From the NCBI GenBank assembly GCA_965644295.1, contig CBFFRP010000397.1, positions 62,001 through 126,000 on the forward strand: a stretch of DNA of 64,000 nt. The letters are read 5' to 3'. Shown in pieces: positions 1 to 11,400 of this stretch. This DNA comes from Paraphysomonas bandaiensis. Its lineage: Eukaryota; Chrysophyceae. How positions within the stretch are numbered: position 1 is the first letter of the stretch; every line of letters begins with the position of its first letter. The notes beneath the pieces are model-generated. The model did not search any database and was not told where the DNA came from. It was given only the letters and a program-made list of their open reading frames with translations. Position numbers and translations under genes: made by a program.

Positions 1-359
1 CGATGTGGTTCATGGACAAAGAGGCGATGTCTGTTGAGGTATCAGAACTGTGGGTTTAATCTAATCGTGCTGACTCTTCGCAGAAAATAATTGAAACAGT
101 GAATTTCTTAAATTCGAATAGTTCGTGGGAAGCACACTATATACCCTTTTGTGGTGATGAAGATTCGTTGCTCCTCATCGATTCCATTTCAGGTAAAGTT
201 TATGAATGGGACAGTGCTGATGGACTCGGCGACTGTGTTGCAGTATCATTCAGTGGATACTTGGAAAATTATCGGAACTCTCTTCTGGAGGGACATATGG
301 ATTTTGTGAGTGGTATGGGTGTAGTCGAATGCATGACCGGCAAGAGTTCGAGAAAGTAA
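1..359 (+). CDS. SMI1/KNR4-like domain protein, 3' end (partial)
   Basis: The gene runs in from the left edge. Exon <1-38 joins exon 84-359 across a 45-nt GT-AG intron (39-83) in phase 0; the frame stays open across the junction. The visible ~104 residues include WEAHYIPFCGDEDSLLLID followed by GKVYEWDSAD and a VAVSFSGYLENY helix. This is the C-terminal half of the SMI1/KNR4 fold (a conserved WIPF..D..G..L.ID core, then a V..SF..YL helix). In fungi the family links cell-wall signalling; elsewhere it occurs in many regulatory and immunity proteins, so no specific role can be assigned. The TAA follows an Arg/Lys-rich end. A GTGAGT near 305 could be another splice donor, so the last ~18 residues are uncertain. 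The N-terminus lies outside the window. Confidence 0.7.
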
Positions 360-1261
360 TATTTTCAAGTCTTCGAACTGTTCAGTTCCGAGGTAGTCTC
401 CAGTTTGCTGAGTTATCACGTGGCGCCACGAAGAGCTTGGACCCACAAATAGGGCGTATGGTCCTTAAACGTTCTCTGAATAATCAGTGTTTATGATTGC
501 CTAAGAAAGTGGTCATGCATAATAATTATCATATCCAATTATTTTGTAGTAGTGTTGGTGTATTTTGATTATGACATACGCTCATTTAAGAAATGTACAA
601 CTGCGTTTTAATATTGGAAGAAGGAAAAAGTATATACTTCACATAAAATTATAGCACAATGAAATTCAACTGAGTTGATTCACCCTGTAGATAAGAAAAA
701 AAATTGTGCAATACGTGCTTATTATAATAAGTTGACTAATAATTACTACCAGTGTACTTTAGCGGTGTACCTACTAATTCGTTTGCTATGAGAGTGATTA
801 CTGTTGTGAGTGTACTCTAGTTCGAAGTAGAGTAGAGATACCTATTCCGATATCTGCATAAATGCTTTCAGGGAGCACCGGTGTCAATCGTAAATGATAT
901 CACATTCTACCTTTCAAACGTAGATTTCTTTTGCTTTGACTATAACCGTGTAGAAGAGAAAAATGCCCCTAGATAAACAGCGGTGTAATAGTTATTGTCA
1001 GTGGTCAGACATTGATGTATCAATAGCTATTTCTCTTCAGTCTTTCGTGCTGCATATTCTTAAATACATCACCCTTCTACAACGTACTAAATAATTATTA
1101 CATCACACCAAAACGAAGAACTAGACTACAGAATCTACAACGTTCGCATATTATGCAAACTCTCATCAACTGGGCTGGCTAGTATACATCCAAAATACAA
1201 TCTTTGTGTCTGAACAAATATGAGATACATTCATACGAAACTCACATTGCAGATGTGATAG
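360..1261. other. Intergenic, convergent 3' flanks
   Basis: About 900 bp of AT-rich DNA lie between the tail of the SMI1-like gene and the tail of the minus-strand secreted protein gene. I see no coding stretch, RNA gene or repeat. It probably holds only 3' untranslated and polyadenylation sequence for the two converging genes. Confidence 0.6.
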
Positions 1262-4200
1262 CTAGTCTTCTACAACAACTAAAAATGGGCTGAAAGCAAC
1301 CGCCTCTGCATGGTCATGGAGATAAAAAGCAGGAATGCGAGTCTCACGAGTAGAATTCGTATGCCATGTTAACCTTATGTATGAATTTTTTTGCTGAACA
1401 TGGTGACTTGTGGCTGACGCTTCAACCCGAATAGCATAAACAGAACTGGCCCACATTTTCACTGGGAGAGTGTGGGTCAAGGTGCCATCAACGCTACTGT
1501 ATACCAGATTATTGTCGATATAGACTGACACATTGAAATGTCGTGCATGAGCTTGTATCCCAAAATCAGCCGAGAGAGGTGACAGTAAATAACCATCCCA
1601 TAGTATACTAACACCACTTGAAAAGTCCACGGACGACAAACCAATGCTATTTAGTGGGGTCGACAAATTTGAGTAGTCAGTGGAGGTAATATCAACAGCA
1701 AACCCATTGGTGAAACTGTGAAACACCTCACGCTCTATTCGAGTTAAAAACGGAATCGATTCTTGATTAGCTCTTTTATTATCTGTCAATCGATAACCTC
1801 CAGAATCCGCGAAATACAGTCCATTTAAACCACGGCCACCTGGATAAATATCTGACGATGCCACCAACATGACCCGCAATTCGTATTCCCCTGGAACTTG
1901 AGTAATATAGGAACATTTGAAGAGTCCATTCAACATATCCTTACACAACGGAACAATCACCTTCTCCACATCATTTCTACGATTGCTACCGACCAATCTA
2001 AGATACAATTTGTGACCTCCATTTACGCATGTGTTGTTGTATTTATCTTTTATCGTGACCTCAAAATGGCTGGAAGAATTCACATGCGCAGAATGCTTTC
2101 CCACACCTCTTACCACTGAGCTTTTCGCATGGGGGGTGGTTGGGTGAATAAATAATGGAAAAGGTGAACCAATTATATCACGAGACATTATTTGGACGTG
2201 CATTAAATAGCTTCCAGCACTTGTAATGTTATAAGCTGCAGTTGCACTAGAATTCGACAGGGTAACTACTGTGTCAGCGTAATTGAAAACTCTTTGTCCT
2301 GTTTCAGTTGACGTACAGTAAATATCAATGGGTAACCCCTCTAGCGGTTCAATACTGGTCGGGTTATTATGAATATCGCGAAACAGTATTTCAAACTTTT
2401 TGAGTGTCCCAGCTTCCCCGCTAATCAGACTACTTCCAACTGCTACGGTACGAGATGGATCAACAGTAGAAGGGGATATATGTAGCAAAAATGGCGACCC
2501 TTCCACTAACAGAGGGCGCATTAAACCAATTTCACGTGATATTCCAACATTCGGGTGCGGAGTACAACAGCCAATCGCAATATACAAACGATACGTCCCA
2601 GATTTTGTAGGATAATACTCCACTAAATATGTTGAATTCCCGTAGTCAGTTACAACACCACGAAACGCTACACCATCTGAGCCAACTGCGACCACAGAAA
2701 GCGGATCGCCACCGCGCTGCAACAAATTACTGTAAATATCCCGAGCATATACCACGAAAGAATGTAGTTTTCCAACTATAGCAGAATTTAAGGCTGAACC
2801 AAACGCAGTGGAGCATGATGAACACAAGGCACTTGGGTTGGCTGTTACATTATAATGCGAAATATTTCTCCAATGCCGAAAAGCGTGAGCAGGGACCACG
2901 GACTTCGGAGTGGATGGTGATTCCCAGAGAAGTTGTAAATAAATTTCGGGGCCATTGAAATGTCGATACTCCAAAACAAACTCTCTGAGCTTCGTATCCG
3001 TGAATGAATACTGACCTTCGGAAACATTTACTGAGGTATTTAAATGTAGAACACTATCCCCACGCCAGCTCATATTTGTTGCCATGCCTAACCCTCCAAT
3101 CCACAATGTAACTTCACTGTTCAAGTCAGCAACTGCAGTGAAATTATATATTTCCGAGTAATCTGCATTTATCAATCCAACGTATCGTACACTCCAATAA
3201 TCTTCCCGATACTTTTCATCAACAGAAAATACAGTATTCGAAAGGTTACCATTGTCACTACTGCCTTCTCGATTGTCGAGATACACCATCGACTCTACAC
3301 GGGTTTTAAAAAAGTGAATATATGATCCTTCACCCAAGTCGCCTCCTCTGCCTGGTCGACCACCAATATCCCCAGTCCATGATATTGTGTTTCCCAAATT
3401 TACGGCACGTCCATTAGTATTAGCAACAAAATCGCGAATATTGTCATCAAACGTTACCAAATATCCAAAAGTCGTATCATTGAAGAATGTGGCGTTCAAT
3501 CCAGGCTCAGCAATACTTAAGCGCATCACATAAACACCAGTAGTTGTGATTGTAAAAGTCCCCGTGTAGCTACCATCACTATGGTCCACCCATATTCCAT
3601 ATAAATCAGAATACGGGCCGTGATGGCCAGCGTAGTTGTAAGTATCCTTTAATCCAGGAAGTGTTCCAAATGGTTGAATGGTACCCCAATCACCGGAGAC
3701 CCCATTCAGTACAAGTTCAACATCTTCACCACCACTTTCAAGTCTGTTACCAAATTGATCACGCAGCACAATAGTAACAAAATACTGAACTCCTACAGTA
3801 GCATTATTCAGCGTGCCTGAAACGATTGTGTTCTCAGCATGAGGTGGACCAGGGTAAATTCTGGCAACAACAGGAGTATTCTTCAACTCGGACTTTCTCC
3901 CATCCTCGTCAAGCAAATACACAGATATATTCAGGAATCCAGATACTGTTGGGACGAATACCGCATAATATAGCCCCCCGTCATGAGGATACTCGCCGCA
4001 ATACTTCAAACTATTTTCATCACCGATGCAGGGAAGCAAAGTACCATTAATGACCTCGGATTTCGATGTTGTAAAGACAAAAGTATCATCACTATTGGAT
4101 TTCCGATTGCCATCTAAATCAAATGCCAAAACTTGGAAAAATGATACAAAACCTGCACGTCCACTGTGCAATCCACCACCCACAGCAAGGGAGTGTGAAG

Positions 4201-7200
4201 AACTCGCATTGCCGTCATACACTGGAACATTAAACGGGGAATCCACTATTGGAGCCCCATTGATACTGACTTGAACGAAATTAAGTCCCGTCTTCGTTGG
4301 AGTAAAACTCAACGTATGCGATCCATTTCCCAAATCGACTGTACGTGCACTTACTTCCGGTGATTGAAACACATGAAACGATATGTTGTTCTCTGTCAAC
4401 GGTTCACGCACAACATTTCCGTAACTATCTCTTAGAGTTATCATGAAAGAAGCTAAAACCCCAACTGTACATCCTCGTAAATCTCTCTCAACTTCTACTG
4501 TAGATGTCGCGCCCGACGCCACATTGTTCCTAACATACACACGATATGGACTATTATGGACGTATTGCCCTCGGTGAGAGGAACCTGAACTCGATCCACT
4601 TGGAAGTCCCTGCGATTCCTGACGACTATGCACTTGGAACGGTAAGTTCGATACACCGTATCCATTCAGCAAAATATGAACTTCATACCAGCCTGTAACA
4701 ACAGGGCATATCTCGCAGGTATAATTACCATTCAATCCGTCAAATACCTCTCCATATCGCACAAGTTCAAGGTTAGGATCGTACATCTCCGTACTCGCTA
4801 CTTCCTGGGCGGCATCTTCGAAAAAACCAACTCGGTACAAGTACGTTTGCAATTCTTCACCTCCTTTCAAGCGTAAATTGTGTGAGCCATCTTTTGAAAT
4901 CACAGTAAATGTATAACATACACCAGCAATTAAACTGTTCTCGTCAGGGAAACCTTCAACTCTTGAATATGGGCCATTCATGATATTTGGGTCAATATTA
5001 ACAGTAAATGGGGAACCGGACACATGTTCACCAGGCTCCCCATGCCACTCATGATATAATATATTTAATTCGTATTTACCCGCACGTTCTGCAATATATT
5101 CTGCTTCAAAGCAATGTGTCCTGACATCATATACAAGGTGTGGGTGTAACACTTCTCTGCCTTGACCGCCATATCCCATATCATCCACCAAGGTCAATGT
5201 CACATTAAAAAGCTCTGACGACAAAAAGAAGTCATCCGCATCATCTCGGAAATTGCGATATCGATCTCTTGGACAAAAAGAAAAGTACGACACCTCTAGC
5301 GTAGTTCCAGAAAATAGCCCAGGACCAGTGCATTCAGTTTCCGTAGGTGATGTTTCACCAGATGTGACAGTCACATCCACAGGACTGTTTCCTATCTCAT
5401 GTAATGAATACATGTTCTCAGGAGGAATCACGACAAAGCTTTCATTCCCCATACCACCGTTTGCTTCGTAAAGTGAATAATTGGTCGCTGTAGTCCACAT
5501 CAACCTTGCATACGCATCCCCTCTAACTTCTCGATATTCAAGAACAACTTCGTAGAGGGAATTTTCTTCGAATTTTACAGAACGAAATGGCTCTAAATCG
5601 GCTCGTTGTTCATGCCAGTGATCAATAAGAAGACTTCCACCAATCCATAAACGTGCGTGATCATCGGCATCAACAAGAAAATAATAATCATCTGATGTAT
5701 CGGGGCGAATTACCCCAGTCCATCGGATGGATATATAATCAGCCCCGCGTGGCAGTAAGCGACCAGAACCCCATGTAAAGTTTACGAAGCGGTCGATGCG
5801 TTCAAGAGCAACATTTTCCATGAACGCATCACGGTGGTATGTTCCCATCAAACCAAGTGGAAATGCATGCCATATTCGGAGCTGGTACCTACCTTGCTCT
5901 CGGAGGATACCGTTGATAACATACGTTCCATTACCATTGTCAACTACATCACACAGAGTTCGAGAAGCATGTCGCTGCCCACTAGAACGATAAATATTAG
6001 TACTCGAAGCCCAGGTGTCCATATCATTTTCTATGACAGCAAGAAATCTCTCGCCCCCCACAACTGCAGATTCCCCATTTGCCAATACAGCCTGTACAGT
6101 CACGCTCAATGATTCATTTGCTACCGTTACTACCTCAGTTTCAGTTGGCGATGTGAATACAGGAGACAGCAAGTACAAATCGTCGTCAACTATCGTGACA
6201 TTCGTGCGAAATTGCGCCCCGATTGATCCACCGCCTTCGGGAAGCTCTAGAACTATTTGGAAAACTTCATTTTCTTCAACAATATTGTCATCGATAATGC
6301 TTACTAAAAAACTCCTCTCCACGACACCTTCGTCAAATTCTAGTGTTTGAGAAGTAGTATAGGGGGCGGTTGCAGTTAGATCATTATCACTTGTCGTAAA
6401 GTGCCTAATAAAATAATTAACCAATACATTTCCAAATCCCCCCCCTGACCGCCTCACTGACAAACGAAAAAACCTCGAAGTTTCATTGATAACATAATTG
6501 GGATAGGTAAAAGAAAAAACGCCCTTGTGTCCACATACAATGTGTGATGCCTGCAATTTTTCACATTCCCATGTTTCATCATTATTATAACCCTGGTGAC
6601 AACTAATTGCGTTATCTTGGAGCTTATTTTCCGGAGTTGTGGCCACAATAAATGCCTCGGCATCAGCAAAACTTTCTGGACTTTTCGTTCCAAATGGCAG
6701 TGTAATGGAAAACTCACGCGTGTCTTCCTCAACGGGTACACGTGGATCAGAAGAGCGATAACCACTTCTCCGTACAGATGTTAATATAGGATCCGCACAT
6801 AGAGTACAACCCAAATCTTTCGTGCATCCTGCACATCTAGGGTCATAGTCATAACAGCTACTGCAATCATTACTCTCAGTGAGATAATACCCGTCAGGGC
6901 ATCTCAAGCACTGAGTAGTTGAACATGCTTCGCACAAATCATTGAAAGATTTACAGAGTAACGTTCCACAATCTTCACCGACACGATGAGGAAGACAATT
7001 GCATGTTCCAGTCCAATAGTCACACACCCCAGCACCATTGCAGTCATTTGGGCACGTCTTCTTTGGATAACATAAGAAACCAACTTTAAAATACGCTGGT
7101 GTACACTCTGAGCAATCAATTCCTTGGTATCCAATGTTGCAGAAGCATACGCCGGATCGTCTATCACAGTACCCATACTCTTTCGCAGTACAGAAATAAT

Positions 7201-7483
7201 TTCCATCGGTAAATGGTCCCACCATTCCAGGACAAGTCTGAGTTCTGACTGCCTCTTCATAGAGAAGCTCTTTGGCAGGATTTTCAAATGAGCCCTCATT
7301 TATACGTTCTCTCAAAAAATTGGAAGCCTCGCCATATACACCAACAAAGCCTTTTGCGTATGGGGTAAAATACGTAAAATTTTGGCGTCCTAAGCTGTCG
7401 TGTCTAATGTAAGCACTTGTAAAATGTATATGTTGAACCAACACAGCATAAAATATTGCACTCTGAAAGACAAACTGTAACAT
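1262..7483 (-). CDS. Large secreted EGF/Calx-beta/filamin/PA14 multidomain protein
   Basis: This is a 2,073-residue ORF without introns. A hydrophobic N-terminus (residues 1-24) looks like a signal peptide. Cys-rich EGF/laminin-like modules follow (about 84-230, with repeated CxCxxGxxGxxC patterns). A Calx-beta domain sits at about 335-437 (FDEGVVERSFLVSIIDD, ending TIVDDD). The first PA14 domain is at about 545-695 (IRWTGVIRPDTSDDYYF, RLWIGGSLLIDHW). Filamin/Ig-like repeats marked by SPF.V.. ends fill much of about 700-1340 and 1540-1885. Two more PA14-like domains lie at about 1360-1535 (VRYVGLINADYSEIYNF) and about 1885-2060. PA14 and Calx-beta modules typically bind glycans and calcium, so an extracellular matrix or adhesion role is likely. 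I see no C-terminal membrane anchor. The protein stops shortly after SPFLVVV, a filamin end motif, so an unrecognised further exon is possible. Confidence 0.85.
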   Translation of the reverse strand: MLQFVFQSAIFYAVLVQHIHFTSAYIRHDSLGRQNFTYFTPYAKGFVGVYGEASNFLRERINEGSFENPAKELLYEEAVRTQTCPGMVGPFTDGNYFCTAKEYGYCDRRSGVCFCNIGYQGIDCSECTPAYFKVGFLCYPKKTCPNDCNGAGVCDYWTGTCNCLPHRVGEDCGTLLCKSFNDLCEACSTTQCLRCPDGYYLTESNDCSSCYDYDPRCAGCTKDLGCTLCADPILTSVRRSGYRSSDPRVPVEEDTREFSITLPFGTKSPESFADAEAFIVATTPENKLQDNAISCHQGYNNDETWECEKLQASHIVCGHKGVFSFTYPNYVINETSRFFRLSVRRSGGGFGNVLVNYFIRHFTTSDNDLTATAPYTTSQTLEFDEGVVERSFLVSIIDDNIVEENEVFQIVLELPEGGGSIGAQFRTNVTIVDDDLYLLSPVFTSPTETEVVTVANESLSVTVQAVLANGESAVVGGERFLAVIENDMDTWASSTNIYRSSGQRHASRTLCDVVDNGNGTYVINGILREQGRYQLRIWHAFPLGLMGTYHRDAFMENVALERIDRFVNFTWGSGRLLPRGADYISIRWTGVIRPDTSDDYYFLVDADDHARLWIGGSLLIDHWHEQRADLEPFRSVKFEENSLYEVVLEYREVRGDAYARLMWTTATNYSLYEANGGMGNESFVVIPPENMYSLHEIGNSPVDVTVTSGETSPTETECTGPGLFSGTTLEVSYFSFCPRDRYRNFRDDADDFFLSSELFNVTLTLVDDMGYGGQGREVLHPHLVYDVRTHCFEAEYIAERAGKYELNILYHEWHGEPGEHVSGSPFTVNIDPNIMNGPYSRVEGFPDENSLIAGVCYTFTVISKDGSHNLRLKGGEELQTYLYRVGFFEDAAQEVASTEMYDPNLELVRYGEVFDGLNGNYTCEICPVVTGWYEVHILLNGYGVSNLPFQVHSRQESQGLPSGSSSGSSHRGQYVHNSPYRVYVRNNVASGATSTVEVERDLRGCTVGVLASFMITLRDSYGNVVREPLTENNISFHVFQSPEVSARTVDLGNGSHTLSFTPTKTGLNFVQVSINGAPIVDSPFNVPVYDGNASSSHSLAVGGGLHSGRAGFVSFFQVLAFDLDGNRKSNSDDTFVFTTSKSEVINGTLLPCIGDENSLKYCGEYPHDGGLYYAVFVPTVSGFLNISVYLLDEDGRKSELKNTPVVARIYPGPPHAENTIVSGTLNNATVGVQYFVTIVLRDQFGNRLESGGEDVELVLNGVSGDWGTIQPFGTLPGLKDTYNYAGHHGPYSDLYGIWVDHSDGSYTGTFTITTTGVYVMRLSIAEPGLNATFFNDTTFGYLVTFDDNIRDFVANTNGRAVNLGNTISWTGDIGGRPGRGGDLGEGSYIHFFKTRVESMVYLDNREGSSDNGNLSNTVFSVDEKYREDYWSVRYVGLINADYSEIYNFTAVADLNSEVTLWIGGLGMATNMSWRGDSVLHLNTSVNVSEGQYSFTDTKLREFVLEYRHFNGPEIYLQLLWESPSTPKSVVPAHAFRHWRNISHYNVTANPSALCSSCSTAFGSALNSAIVGKLHSFVVYARDIYSNLLQRGGDPLSVVAVGSDGVAFRGVVTDYGNSTYLVEYYPTKSGTYRLYIAIGCCTPHPNVGISREIGLMRPLLVEGSPFLLHISPSTVDPSRTVAVGSSLISGEAGTLKKFEILFRDIHNNPTSIEPLEGLPIDIYCTSTETGQRVFNYADTVVTLSNSSATAAYNITSAGSYLMHVQIMSRDIIGSPFPLFIHPTTPHAKSSVVRGVGKHSAHVNSSSHFEVTIKDKYNNTCVNGGHKLYLRLVGSNRRNDVEKVIVPLCKDMLNGLFKCSYITQVPGEYELRVMLVASSDIYPGGRGLNGLYFADSGGYRLTDNKRANQESIPFLTRIEREVFHSFTNGFAVDITSTDYSNLSTPLNSIGLSSVDFSSGVSILWDGYLLSPLSADFGIQAHARHFNVSVYIDNNLVYSSVDGTLTHTLPVKMWASSVYAIRVEASATSHHVQQKNSYIRLTWHTNSTRETRIPAFYLHDHAEAVAFSPFLVVVED

Positions 7484-8409
7484 ATTCCCCCTTATAATAC
7501 GAGTACTATACTCGAAAAATGTGTTTTACTGATGGTAATAATAGCCTCAAACTGAAATATTTAAAGCCAAGACAGTAACACAACTGGAATGATACAGAGA
7601 CTTTTGATGGGCATTCAATCAAGATCACAGTGCAGTCAAACGAATGAGTTGTCAGTATTTGTTAAATACAAATATAACAACGTCGAAGAGATGCAGAGAT
7701 GGATATATTAAGCCGACTGGTTGATGAGACTGTGACTTTTCTTTATCTTTTAGCACTGCAGATGCAAAAACTGAAGAAAATATTAATCAATACTTTAAAT
7801 TCTAGATTGAAACATCATATAGTTGAATATGCCGTACTACAACCTCTATGCAATATACACTAATCGTAACAATTCAAAGATAAGGGTGCATTATAACAGT
7901 GAGTCGAGTATAACCACACCATGATAATATCACTGCTACATGCTGCAGTACCTCCACCGCAGTTCATTACTTTCTATTACAAAAACAGTGGATGGACTGG
8001 ATAATTACGTTGGGTGGGTTTCCTGATTGTAAAAAATGGGGTTATTATTATAAATATGTCTGATTTTAGTTTTTGAATGTATCAAAACCACCAACACATA
8101 AATCTTCAAAAAAAAGCTTTGAAGACTTCTGGATTGTTGAAACTGCTGCCAACAAGTACTACTGCTGTATTCCACGTACTATACATATGATGTATACCTA
8201 CCAGCACCGTATGTCTAGATCGACACGTACAGCAGTACTGTATATAGACAGAGATATACCATATACAGCAGCAGTATGTATGTATATACCCCACACAGAG
8301 TTATCGTTACTCTTACTGGTATGTATAAATGAGTCACATGATCATCTAAGCCTATAGAATAGTCCTTATATGGTGGGTATAATATAAACAACACTTCAAC
8401 GGTGAAATC
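7484..8409. promoter_or_regulatory. Divergent upstream region
   Basis: This 926-bp AT-rich interval separates the starts of the minus-strand secreted protein and the plus-strand EF-hand/RCC1 protein, so both promoters must lie here. A short open frame at 8073-8357 is low-complexity and I do not count it as a gene. TATAATATAAAC occurs about 30 bp before the downstream ATG, but I cannot claim a defined core promoter motif. Confidence 0.4.
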
Positions 8410-11400
8410 ATGGCAGACGATATGTCTGCATTGACGAGAGTGACGTCAAATAATAACACTCCAAAGTATTTGATTCCACCCACTGATGATGAGATTCGGG
8501 ATAAATTAAATACACTAACGAGCTTTGAGAAAGCCAATCAGGAAGCAGAGAAATTGAAAGCTAAAATTGCTCTTCGAAATGATAAAGAGAAGCTCAGAGA
8601 AGCAATCAAATCAATGACTCCTGATGAAGTCTTCAATCTATTTGATGATGATGGGAGTGGATATCTTGGTTTTAGTGAGTTTCGTGCTTTACTCCCTGCT
8701 CTTGGGATTGAAATTGGAGATGCGAAAGCCTTTAGATATTTTAATCTTTGTGACACTGATGGTAGTGGTGAAATTGATGTCGATGAGTTTAAAGTTGCTC
8801 TTTTTGCCTGTGATCCGAGTTCTGGAAACCCAGTTGGGTTCGTACCCAATAAAATATTGACACCGCTAGATGCCTTTGAAACGTTTGATGAGAATGGTGT
8901 TGGACACTTAGACGAGGACGAATTTTATTATGCCATGGAATACCTTAATTTGAAGCTGAAAGATAGCAAACACGAGAAATTTTTCACTGGTATTGACTTT
9001 AATAAAACGGAGTGTATTGATTATCTGGAATTTCGTGAAGTGTTCCTCAAAGTGTGTAATGTTCGTAAAGAATTAGAGGATAGAGGAATCGAAGTCCCGT
9101 CTTTCAGCTTCCGAAGTACATTGGTCGATATTCTACGTGAGGTTTTAGATGAAGAAGAAGACAGAGAGCGTCGAGCATTGGCAGAAGCACGGCGATACAA
9201 AGCTTGGATATTTAGTATCAAGGACAAGAAAAGGTATTTGCAGCGTGCGCAATGGCGGTCTTACCAGGAGTTAAGATCGAGTTTAGACGCAGCCGGGCAG
9301 GTGTATGTATTTGGAGAAGGTTCTCACAAGCAATTCTCGCATTCTTGTAGGGATAAGATTGCAACGTCAAAGTTTGAATTCGAGAACTTCGATAAAGTAC
9401 TCATGCTATGGAGAGACAGAGTTCACCCGGAGCAGTTAGTTGAGAAATTGAAATTACAACGTAGGGCGGAGCAACAAGAAGAAAAGAGGTACAGCATCCA
9501 GAGTATGACAGGTGGCCAAGATATGGGCGGAATAACGACCAAAGAGCGAAGAATTGACCCTTACGAAGAAGCATTGGTCAGCCCTTTTACTGGATTAAAA
9601 GTATCTGTTAACACTGCTTCGCTCTGGGGCCGACGGATTCATCATGTAGCTATTAGTGAGAACGTATTGTTTGCACTGGCAGATCAGGGTGAAGTATATG
9701 CTTGGGGTGGTAATAGTTATTGGTGGCATGAAATCCAACCGGATTCTGTTTATCAAACGAAATGGAGAGGCGATATCACACCGAGATCTCAATTACTTAT
9801 GAATGTGGAGAACAAGACTATTCCCCCGGACACCAATGCCAGTGATGATATTGATACAAAAAATCCAGATGATGAGAAAGTAGAATACATTAAAGTTGTT
9901 ACAAAATACTTCAATGTTTGGGAACCTCCGCCAAATGCGGCAACGAGAATGCATTATTTGGAAAAAGAGTTACTGGCGAAAGTTACATATGATGAGATCA
10001 GATTTTCGCTAGAGTGTCGTGGAAAGCAAATTCCAGATATTACGAAGCTCGAGCTTGTGGAAGAGTTGTATCATGATATCATATTGGAGAAGAAACTGCT
10101 TGGGGAACGAGCACACAAGGCGATTAGAGAACTCGAAAATCAAGTTGCGACTCTGAAGAAAAGGAGAAAATTTAAATTAGCAGCGCGAGTTCAAGAAAAT
10201 ATCGAGAAAATGTGGGAGCCTTTGCGTGAAGTGCAAGCTGAGAAACGAGCCGCTGAAAGAGCGAAAAAAGCTGCCGAAGTACATAATAAAGCTATGAAAG
10301 TAGAGTCAGATTATGTGGACTATCGTCACCGTATAGCTGAATTACGGCAAGAAATGGGAGGGAAATACACTTCTCGAGGAAATAGTCTAGAAATCAATAT
10401 CCACGGCACTACACCACGAGGACCAGATATGCAAACCCCTCGTGGGTATCAATCTGCCCTACAAGTGTCAGCTGGGACGGCACACGCCTGCCTAGTTCAT
10501 AGGAGTGGACAGCTGTATTCGTGGGGAGTCGGAGGATCTGGAAGATTAGGATTAGACTTAAGCCAGAAAGGAAATCCTCAATGCGATGTAGCGACTCCAA
10601 CATTGGTACAAGCTTTAAATGGACGACCAGTAACTCGAGTTTCATGTGGGTATTCTCATACCGGTGCCATTGTATCAGGAGGGGACTTGTATATGTGGGG
10701 GTCGTGTGCCCTGGGAAAGTGCGGACTGGGGGGACCTGACGTAATTGGAAACGTTGAATGTTACTGTTCCGTACCGACGAAGGTAATAGTTGGAGCCGAA
10801 AACTATAAGGTTAAAAAGCTTTCCTGTGGTGCATCTCACACTGCTGTTATCACTGAAAACGGACGATTATTCGTATTTGGTTGTGGAGATGGTGGTAGGT
10901 TAGGCCTACGTGAAGGTTCTTATGACACTGTGACAACTCCAACTCTTGTCGAATCTCTTTTGAATGAAACTATAGTTTCTGTTTCGTGCGGAAATTCGAC
11001 GACAGTTGCACTAACGAAGATATCGCATGCTATGGTTGGGCCAAAGGGATTCCAGGTTAGGAAATTAATTGGTGGAAAGGTTTATATAGCTGGATCGGGA
11101 AATGTGTTTGATAAACAATATTCTGTATTTACTTTGTTGAAAGACGTTGAAGATATTCCAATGAAGCTTGCCTCGGCTGGATATCAACACACAGCTCTTC
11201 TTTCGGCAGAAGGAGAGTTGTACTGTTGGGGTAGGAATAGAGGAGTTTGTTGCGGTGTGGCACCTCATGTAAAGTTTATTGAGCACCCTTTACCTATACC
11301 ATGTTTATTTCAAAATGTAAAGAATCTTGCGTTGGGCTGTCGAGCAGAACAGAGTTCGACCTACAACAGCAGAGAGGCCACAGCAGCCACCGATGGTGAC

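Noticed and set aside
8073-8357. 94-codon ORF upstream of the EF-hand/RCC1 gene
   Set aside because: Low-complexity composition, an overlapping antisense frame of the same kind, and a location in a divergent promoter.
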